From Zeugodacus cucurbitae (Eukaryota > Arthropoda > Insecta > Diptera > Tephritidae): 64,000 bases of DNA. Under the pieces are notes generated by a model. The model was not told where the DNA came from. It worked only from the letters and a program-made list of their open reading frames with translations, and made no database searches. Position 1 is the stretch's first letter. Each line of letters begins with the position of its first letter. Of this stretch, positions 55,700 to 64,000 are shown in pieces. The stretch spans positions 17,777,501 to 17,841,500 of the forward strand of contig NC_071667.1 of NCBI RefSeq assembly GCF_028554725.1, read 5' to 3'. The translations under genes and the position numbers were made by a program.

Positions 55700-58020
55700 T
55701 ACTCCACCATAGAAATTTATATTCTATTATAATTAAGAAGAGAAGTTAGGTGCTTCTTCGTCCACACTTTTTTATCAAACATGATAAGAGACCTTGAACG
55801 TGTTACTTTGTCCTTCGCGGAAACAATTCACTTCGAACTTAATCCATAGGCGAAAAGATAGAAAGAGTTACTGCGGAAGTTTTGATTCGTCGAAGGTGGA
55901 ATCGAAAAACCCTTTCTTAAAAAGGGTCGCTTTAAGAGATCGGTATTAAATCATTATATTGAAGTGTTACAAGTTGGAAAATACTTTGTGTTAACTCTGA
56001 GACGCTCCAAAACATTTATCGTTTGTAGTTGGAGAGATTGTAGTAAAAGTTCTTTCACCTTTCAAAATCTGGCTAGAATGGTTTGAGAACCCCATTGAAT
56101 AAGCAATATCTAGATGATTTCTTGGGGTTTCGAATTAAGGTTAAGGAGCCTTAAGTATAGTCAGGTTTGAGTTTCTTCTCAACTCATACATTTTTAATTT
56201 TTTGAATAGAAATCAAGGTAAAATTTTCTCTTCCTGATCTTTTAAGCATTTATTACTGCCGTCATCCATTAAGTTTAAAGAAGACAATTTCTATAACAAA
56301 ATCTTAAGATTTGGTCGCCATAAAGCTAAGCCTTTCTAACAATTTATATAAAATTCATCGACTTATCGCACTGTTCGCGTATTTATGGAATGCCAGTGTT
56401 CAAGAGGAAGCAATTGCTTAGTTAGTTGCATGCCACATGTGTGTATGCCCGCTGACATTGTTGTTGCTTTGTGTTATGTGTGTCTGTGATATTTAGAAAC
56501 AAGTACAAGCAGCATTTATATCGGTGTATGTGAAAATGTGTAATTGTGGCATGTTGCAAGTGCGCCAAGGACAATTTTCGCATTGTGGACAGCATGTCAA
56601 TCATGTGCCACATTTGCTATATTAATGTTGCTGCCACATTCCTGAATGCTACTGCTACATGATTGCGATTGCTGCTGTTGTTGTTGTTTTTGTTGCTGCT
56701 ATTATTGTTTTTGATGCTGTTGTTGTTGTTGCGTATTTTCCTTGTACCATTTTTGGGCATTGCGATGCAATACACACAAACACGAATAAATCGACGCAAA
56801 CCCATGCATCTCGACACATACTCCTATACACATATGTATGTAGATTTACATATTTACATACGTAATCAAAAAGCAACTCATTGCGAAAATTCTTAAACAG
56901 CTGCTGCGTCCTCGTTCGGAGAATCGGCATTGCCCATCAGTGCGACTTGTCGACAAGGCAATCGTCGTCATTGTATTGCAACATATTGTTGCAAGTGCTG
57001 TTACATACACATACATATATTTTATACTGACAGCGAAATATGTGCATGCGATATATTTTGTGTATGTGTGTTTGCGCAAGTAGCAGGCGGGTATAAATCG
57101 TATAAAGTCTGGTGGACAAGAAGTTGCAGCAAAAGCGAATAACCAAAAAAAAAAAATAAAAAAAAAATAAAATAAAAAACAAAATGGAAAATAACGCTAT
57201 TTCATGTGAGCGCGTACCAAAACACACTGTCTGCAATAATAACAACAAACATCATTAAAAATAAAGAAGTAAAATATCATGCAGTGCATATATGGCAGCA
57301 GCGCCACAAAGGAATAAGCGGAAAAACATATTGGAATTCCATTGTGTACACGCTGTTTGGTTGCATGCAACACAGCGACAGCTGCGCCTTCGCAGCATAC
57401 GCGCCTGACACCGCACTATGCCGCACAGTTATTGGGCGAGGTCAACACGCTTGTCGCAATTTATCAGCCTACTTAATGCACTTGTGGGTGGGTGGCCGTT
57501 GGAGGGACGCGCTGACAATGTGTTCGCCGGAAAAAAACTTCAATTATTTATTTATTGATTGTAAAACAAACTTACGAATGACAGAGAATGTAGTGGCAAG
57601 TAAAATGAAATCACCACAAGCAAATTATGTGAACAGGGAACGCACGTACTCGTGAGCCATGCGGGCATATTTGTGAACTTAAGTTCTTCGAACACGAAGT
57701 GGACACCACGTTAATGTGTTGATTTTACTTATTAACAACCCAAAGGCAACTACGTAACGATTTTAAAGAGTTCGCATTAATAATAGATGTATAAGTAAAT
57801 GGTGTGCAAGCTGAGTGAGGAAAGGAAGATCTTCCACATGTTGATCGAAGGAAATCCAATGAATATAGCTGCGTTTCTTGATAGAAACTGCAAAATTTGT
57901 GAAATTCAAGTACACAGTGATTGTTCAATAGTCATAATATTATACAATTATTAGTTATGAGGGAAGATGCAGAATTGGAAAGTCTTGACCTACATATATA
58001 TGTATATATAAGTATCGAGC
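55700..58020. other. Unassigned DNA with trinucleotide-rich and gcaac-rich parts
   Basis: 56660-56740 is a TTG/GCT-rich low-complexity run. A 149-codon plus frame at 57206-57655 has no recognisable domain. A-rich runs lie near 57145-57185. No gene is called. Confidence 0.35.
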
Positions 58021-58109
58021 CCACAGCCCGATGGTGTCACTATCACAGAAAATTGAAGTATCTTTAGTACACGGATACTGTCAAAATTTTAACCGCTTCA
58101 GACTTGTGC

Positions 58110-58375
58110 ATTAGTTGTTGTGCCATTTCAGCAGAATCCGAAGGAGTTTCTGCGTCATTTTAAGACCGCCGACGAAATATGGATATGAATGGATGGAATA
58201 TTTGAAAGGAATTATTTCGGCGACTCGATCAAAAGAAGTCAAAGACTATACTATCGGACGAAAAGTCGACGACTACCACTTTATTCGGCAGATCTGGCCG
58301 AGTACGACCACATGTGTTTCAAAACTTAGAAAAGCCATTGCTTTAAGGCAATTAGATATATTCGCATGATTTTGA
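58110..58375 (+). pseudogene. Mariner-like transposase scrap, internally deleted
   Basis: It reads QNPKEFLRHFKTADEIWI, the mariner region around the first catalytic Asp (normally VTxDExW), then a stop. The RLPLYSADLAEYDHMCFK stretch near 58270-58325 corresponds to the PYSPDLAPxDYxLF block. The sequence between the two is shorter than in an intact mariner. Confidence 0.6.
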
Positions 58376-58439
58376 AAAGGATCTTGAGTAATGTTTCCGA
58401 CCTTAATTCGTTCAAATCAAATCTCTCTGAAAATAATTG

Positions 58440-59215
58440 TTTTTCTTGTATGAGAGCTAGGGGAAGTTATAACCCGATTTTAACCATTTCTGGTACAGAG
58501 ACAAACTATTAGATTTCATCTGAATTACATTGAGATATCTGAGAGATATACCAATATTTTCGGTGAAAAATTACCCTACGGCACTGAGTTCTTCATATTC
58601 GACATCCGGGTCCGATTTCGACAATTTCACAAGTGATGCCACAGATCATATACAGTATTTGTGTAAAGTATTATTCCGCGATCTTCATTGGTTCCTAATG
58701 TATATATTATAAAGTGTACGAATCAGATGAAATTCAAAATTGAGTTATATGGGAAGTAGGCGTGCTTGGGAACCGAGTAGTTCCTGAGATATGGTTTTTA
58801 CCCATAAGTGGGCGATGCCACGCCCATTTTCCATTTTGTAAAAAAATCTGAGTGCAGTTTCCTTCTGGTTCGTGGTTACTATCCGATTTCAACTATTTCC
58901 AAGGCGTGTGATGGCGTACGCAAAGGAAATGAATGCAGAAATTTTGGTTTATATACATATGTAGCTTTATTTGTTTGCGAGATATATACAAAAAACCTAT
59001 TTGGGGCGGGGACACGCCCACTTTTCCAAAAAAATTTCATCCAAAAATGCCCTTCCTGGTGCGAACTTTGCACCAAACTTTACTTTAACATAATAAACAT
59101 AATTAATGGCTTAGTTATGACACTTAATGTGCTTTTGGTTTTCGCCATTTTGTGGGTGTGGCAATGGTTCGATTTCGCCCATTTTCAATACCAACCCCTG
59201 CCATTTGGTTGTTCC
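58440..59215 (+). repeat. Dispersed repeat family, copy lacking both ends
   Basis: It contains the blocks ggtacagagac, cccataagtgggcgatgcca, cacgcccattttccattttg and cgccattttgtgggtgtggc in plus order. The palindromic head and the tail are absent. The 155-codon frame here is part of the repeat. Confidence 0.8.
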
Positions 59216-60755
59216 AATACTTTTAGTAACCCGGAAGCAACGATTGAGTTTGCATATTTATTGTTCTCGATCTAATTCCACCTCGCATATGATATAAGTT
59301 CCACGCATTTCTTTCGAGAAGCCATATTTTTGACATACTTTCGTTTCCATGAAACATTACGTTTTTTCTCTAGCAGAAAGCTTTGGTGCTTTAAAGTCAT
59401 TTTCTAATTTTTTTCAACTTATTTCCTGATTTACGTTTGATCACTTTCAGTTGCTTTTTTTACGCCGCCGTCTGCTTGCCATTGCCAAATTTGCGAGTCA
59501 TGCGAAATGAAATTGTGTTTTTCAAACTGGTTTTGTATACTTTGCGGTGTTGTAACTTTCTACGCCTCAACACTTTGGTCACTGCTTTATGGTAGTGATA
59601 GTGTGAAAAAAGGAATGCAAAATTTTCGGTACTCACTTTGCAGCGCGTGTAAAAAAAAAACAAAAAAAAAAAAAAACGCAAACGTCATATGCGTGAAAAA
59701 GCGCTGAATGGGCTCGAGTATCACGTGGGCGTTTGTGGGTGGCAAAAGCGGTGTGCTCAAAATTGCAAAAGAATTTAATGAATGCAAAATTAATGGCACA
59801 CCGAAAGCGCAACAATAATACAACTTGTGTAACGGCTGGTGCGAACGTAGCGCCATAAAAAAGGGCCAACTGGACAACCAAACATCATTGCGCCAGCTGT
59901 AAAAGGCAGGAATACTAACACGCGTTATGCGCACCACAACTGTTTATGCAATGCAAAAAAAAAAAAAAAATTAAAAAATAAATAAAAAATTATGCAAGGA
60001 AAGCGAGGAATGTGTAAAATTTAGTTCCAACATTTCTCTTTCAACAATACTTTTATTTATTTCGGTGTTGTCTTGTTTTTGTATGGTCACAACGAATGAA
60101 AAAATTATGAATTTTGCGGTTGCAAAGTGTGCGAACGGTAAAAGTGATACAGTACTAGTGTGTGCGTTATATATTTGTTAATAATATATTATTCTCGTAT
60201 GTATGATATACAGTTATGAACATTATTATACGGTAAATCGATATAGCATAATGTAAGCGTTTGCTTTTAGTGTTGGTTCTTTAAAAAAAACAATGGATCG
60301 CGGAGTTGCCTATAAATTTATATTCTGAATAATCCGAACGCCACCAATAGTAATTCTTCGAAGATCAAAGGGTTAGGTGGGTTTCAACATTTTTTTGCCT
60401 TATTAAATAGTGCAATAAATTTTAAATATTATCCAAAAGTATCAAATCAATCCGAGTAATATTCTAAGAAATAAACCATTTGGAAGTTCTGCCCATCAGG
60501 CCACGTCAGTATGAAAGTTAAACTTTAAACGCGTTTATCTCAAAACACAAATTTTCAAGCCGGTAGATACGATTTCTCGAAAAGCTATGAAGTGAATTTG
60601 TTCAAATTTTACCCAAGGTTTGAAGTAACCTTATCTAGTTTTTTTTTATTTCTATTACAACTTTTTTTTTTCCAATAAATGGCGAAGACTTGACCCAAAA
60701 AGTGAGTTTTGGTTGCTTAAAATCTAGTCAAAAATTCAAATCTCAATATTTTATT
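59216..60755. other. No gene seen; A/T runs
   Basis: Poly-A tracts lie near 59650-59675 and 59955-59975. No recognisable frame, RNA or terminus. Confidence 0.35.
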
Positions 60756-60759
60756 TTTT

Positions 60760-61400
60760 CCTACGCGTTAAGATCTTCGTTGCCATGCTCCTCAATGCCA
60801 CCCCGGTACTTAATACACTTTTGACAGAGATTTTGGACTTGATTGCTGCTTGACTGTCTATCTACTCTGGAGTAACCGGATGTTGCATTGGAGGCTAGCA
60901 CTGCGGCTTTCCCAATAACAAACACCTCCACTTGAAAATTATTGCAGTAATTCGGTAGTTTGAAAGACTGCCTTACATCATTTAAAAATTGTGATCAAGT
61001 AGTCGGTACCGCACTTTCCCACCGAGCTATGTCCAAAGGTTCTATAAGTAAATTCTCCTCCCGCCTATAGTCGTTTCGTCCCGATTTTGCCGCGCAGTTT
61101 TCAGCAAGGAGATCTGAAGGCGACAGGTTTAGTATCCATTCAAGAGCCGCCGTAAGATGGTTCTTAGAGTTCATATTATAAAAAGCGCTGCAAGCCGCTG
61201 AACCCGTTCCATTGGCTTTCAATAGGTCCATTTCTACAAGTCCGTCCACCACACAATAGCACTATCGGATAGCAGTATCGGAGAAAGCCCCCAGGTAGTT
61301 CTTAATGCGGTCCTTTCACGAAAGTTCCTCCAAGGAGGAATTTAGCATTTCCTTAGAAAGAGAAACAGATCGGCTTTCTCAGCATTCAATCCCAGATTAT
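60760..61400 (-). pseudogene. Non-LTR RT/RNase H fragment
   Basis: The minus strand reads LSPILLSDSAIVWWTDLVEM, a decayed ALVWWxAL connection block, then NHLTAALEWILNLSPSDLLA. After a frame change it reads NNFQVEVFVIGKAAVLASNA, the Glu region of RNase H (normally FQAEVFAIxxAA), and VQNLCQKCIKYRGGI. It belongs to the same LOA/I-like type as the 25-, 40- and 41-kb fragments but is more decayed. Confidence 0.65.
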
Positions 61401-62165
61401 CCATGTATTATCGAAATATTTTTGGTTTATTGTTTTTAGATGAACCAATCATGAGTTATGATGACGTACCAACGACTTAGTTTTCAGAATTTGTAAATAA
61501 AAATTTCACAAAATACTGTTTAAATATGTACCTTTGACTTTCTAAATTGGTTAAATGAAATATATGATTACATATATTAAAATATTTCTGAAGCAGCTGT
61601 AGCGCCAACTTTCGGATCAAAATTATTAACTCATGTTAGAGGTATGTAACGAAATTTTAAACTTTTAGTGGAGAAATATATAAAAAGTTACTCAATTATC
61701 CGAATTACAATAAGCTCCACTGTAGAAAGTACGGTCAGTTTTTACCACTATCCATGAGTATTTTAGAAGTGAGTGATTGTTACACACATAAATAATTAAG
61801 CTAAATATTCATATACCGCTTCAGAAATAATTAATAAACGCTTGCTTGTGGAACATGAGTTATAACAATGGGTTTGAAACCCGTTTCTCTTAACAAATCG
61901 AAGAAATATAACAATAATTTTGTACTCAAAATGAACTTTCGTTAAATCAAGCACCATAAAACACAATTATTGTTCTCGAGTTATAATATGTGGGTCAAAA
62001 TTGGTGTCTCTAAACAAGCTACAATTTCGGCCACTTCTTTCACAGTCATATCCGTCTCATAAAAAATGATTATTATAATTTTCGCCACTTTCAAAGCGCT
62101 TTGCGCGTTTTCCCGGCGCACAAACTAGCACATTTGCACATATAAAAAGAACATTTTTTGGTTTG
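61401..62165. other. No feature seen
   Basis: AT-rich DNA without a recognisable coding or repeat signal. Confidence 0.3.
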
Positions 62166-62179
62166 GTTTACACTTTTAA

Positions 62180-62515
62180 TTATTTATTTACGTTGGTTAG
62201 CCAACGGCATGTCAACAATAACAACAACGGCAAAACAGTAAGACCAGCAAGTAAATAAAAACAGCATATTGCAAACATTCCTTGCGCGTCAAAAGTGTTG
62301 TAAAAGTACACGCAGTGTTTATTTATGCCTGCGTCTAGCGCCTGTGTGTATGCAATCATGCTGCGAAAGTAGCTCGCACACACTACATTAGTAGGGTAAA
62401 TACGGAATGAAAAGCGAGTAAGAATAACAGCAAAAAAGAGAATCACAGTCAAAGAAAGTAGGACCGGAAGTGCCAGTAGCGTTGCAAATAGACGTCTAGC
62501 TCTACCGCCCTTCAC
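62180..62515 (-). CDS. Possible terminal exon or small two-helix membrane protein (uncertain)
   Basis: There are 111 open codons with two strongly hydrophobic stretches: LFATLLALPVLLSLTVILFF near residues 9-28 and CCFYLLAGLTVLPLLLLL near 84-101. Between them are YFRSMIAYTQALDAGINKHC and two further Cys. The stop is followed at once by AATAAATAAT, a ready poly(A) signal. There is no in-frame ATG before residue 51, and an in-frame stop lies four codons upstream. If real, it must therefore be a spliced 3' exon (a TTATAG acceptor precedes it) or start internally. The function is not recognised. Confidence 0.3.
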   Translation of the reverse strand: MKGGRARRLFATLLALPVLLSLTVILFFAVILTRFSFRIYPTNVVCASYFRSMIAYTQALDAGINKHCVYFYNTFDAQGMFAICCFYLLAGLTVLPLLLLLTCRWLTNVNK

Positions 62516-62519
62516 TATA

Positions 62520-63225
62520 ATATGTTGTTAGTGTGCTACTGTTGCATAATATATATTTTATGCTGTTGTTGCTCTTCTAATTTTTGCTGGTACTTCGTTT
62601 GTAATATTTGATTTTTGTTTAACTGTAAGTATTGCTGTAAATTTTTATTCGCATTGTTGTTATAAAAGTTTCATTACTTTTCGCACATAGTGTTTATTCG
62701 TTCATGTGGAACACGGTCTGAATATTTACTGCAAAGAATGCTGGAATTAAGTAAACTTGTTTAAACAAAAGAGTGTATTCGAGTTAGTTAAAAGTTTTGT
62801 TTTACTAGGACTATGTAAGTGTAGAGCATTCGTTTAGAATTACAATAAATAAATCACGAACAGGAAATGGGTCACATGTTGAGATGAGTAAGACACAGAA
62901 GAGAATATAATTGTGTAGGGGAGAAAGGTTGTGGAGGCTTTTTTATGATCTGGTTTCAACAAATTTTGGTTCGTGTTTTCTAAATAATTTACAAATAAGG
63001 TAACACTCTCGCTTTTATTCACTCTCCTACATTCATAAGACCTTCTTAATCTGATGTCGAAGATAATATATTATAATTAAATCTTAATAATGCTGTATCT
63101 GTGTCCTCTGATGGCAAATTGATCCGATCATAGATCGAACATATTTTGTATTCTTGATGAAATAGATTTTTTATATCGGGGGATCTAAGTAGAGGTACTT
63201 TTTTCAATAGCCTCTTTTTGACAGA
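62520..63225. other. No feature seen
   Basis: Tract with CAA/TTG-rich words near 62560-62660, which on the minus strand resembles a dipteran 5' UTR. Nothing further can be supported. Confidence 0.3.
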
Positions 63226-63229
63226 TCAC

Positions 63230-63430
63230 GCGTGAGTCGTGTCAAGCTGTTGTGTTATGATGTTATATAACGGACAATCCCGCTTTGTTTCAAGCTTTGG
63301 AGCAAAACATCACGTGTACCAGTCGAAAAGCTCGAACGAGTCATCCAAAATTGGACTCAATGGTCCATCTAAGACGTAGCAGCAGCTAACATTTGAAAGA
63401 GATAATCTTTAAAAAAAATAAATGCAAAAG
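63230..63430 (+). pseudogene. Possible mariner-type transposase C-terminal scrap
   Basis: The reading ITRVPVEKLERVIQNWTQW resembles the C-terminus of a Tc1/mariner transposase (ERVIQNWxxRM...RGxHLxEIIFKK), followed by decayed KKNKCKRMLFRTII. No catalytic residues are present. Weak evidence. Confidence 0.35.
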
Positions 63431-64000
63431 AATGTTGTTTCGAACGATAATAAACATTCATCATTAAATTTGAATTTTCTTTAAAAAAGTAGGGAACTTC
63501 AAATTTATCACTCTTTGCTTGGGTAAGCCTTAGTGGTCACGGATTTAGTAAGTAATTTGCTGTTATTCTTATTTGAGAACGAATTAGATTTATATCTAAG
63601 ATTATCTTCAAAATAGTGACCTCTCTCAGAGATGGTAATCGTTAGATTTCGACTTGATTTAGAACATAGAAATCTGTGAGCATTTATTTTTATAAAAGTG
63701 TTATGAGATGGTAGGGTTATTATCTTCGATCTCGGTGTTCAGTTATGACAAGACTTTTCTTTCTATCTTTGTGCATTCTAGGGTATCTGAAGCAGTACTT
63801 TTCCATTATGTAAAGTTATATTAGTACTAGAGAACAGTTCCAACTCCTTTCTAGGCTGGACTTCACAAAATACAACCAAAGTGTTCACACCACTAAAATT
63901 TAGAATGAATCTCTCTTTAATCAATGATTAAAGTAATCACTTTATTGTAGCACTCAGTCACATCTCTCATTCTTCATACAATTCCTCACAGTATTCCAGA
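63431..64000. other. No feature seen
   Basis: AT-rich DNA up to the window edge without a recognisable signal. Confidence 0.3.

Noticed and set aside
57206..57655. 149-codon plus-strand frame
   Set aside because: No recognisable domain, an A-rich start region and no supporting signals; coding status cannot be supported.

Overview
The window looks like repeat-rich euchromatin of a higher fly (Brachycera, probably an acalyptrate such as a tephritid fruit fly). It is AT-rich. The host genes have short introns with GT..AG borders, and their closest remembered relatives are Drosophila-type proteins (Pch2/TRIP13 and the Or85 odorant receptors). Many retroelement and DNA-transposon families of dipteran type are present. 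The species cannot be named from the sequence alone. There are no bacterial operons, CRISPR arrays, rRNA genes or convincing tRNA genes.

Three host genes can be reconstructed, all on the minus strand. A complete four-exon Pch2/TRIP13 AAA+ ATPase lies at 2159-3611 (424 aa). Two tandem Or85-like odorant receptors lie at 43284-45280 (420 aa) and 46734-50466 (423 aa). Each receptor has four coding exons; the two middle exons have identical lengths (202 and 156 bp) and identical phases. The last intron of the second receptor has grown to about 2.25 kb because a Jockey-type retrotransposon piece and a foldback repeat sit inside it. The same intron in its neighbour is 65 bp.

Most of the rest is transposon-derived. 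One dispersed family, about 1.2 kb when full length and with a palindromic TTCGGGTG/ACCGAA terminus, occurs in about 14 places on both strands and serves as landing ground for other elements. Also present are: a hAT element with clean 8-bp target duplications (9529-11464); a Helitron helicase remnant (12989-14705); a layered nest of a foldback element with 42-bp central repeats, a TIR element inside its arm, and a pogo-like MITE inside that (19880-21958); an inverted pair of 0.7-kb TIR elements (95-1751); a Harbinger-like MITE (30475-30776); an R1-clade non-LTR element (32990-36880) with a second RT fragment at its 3' side; several RNase H-bearing non-LTR fragments (25.1, 39.8, 40.9 and 60.8 kb); a TIR element with C/G tracts that encodes a zinc-motif protein (53945-54945); and mariner scraps.

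Layout: 0-2 kb TIR elements; 2-3.7 kb Pch2; 4-18 kb dispersed repeats, hAT and Helitron; 18-19.8 kb unique DNA of higher GC; 19.8-30 kb foldback nest and dispersed repeats; 30-42.3 kb MITE, a triplicated segment and non-LTR elements; 43-50.5 kb receptor genes; 51-64 kb repeats, transposon remnants and unassigned DNA. I saw no undescribed defence or biosynthetic system. The most unusual structures are the nested foldback and the receptor pair with its transposon-filled intron.
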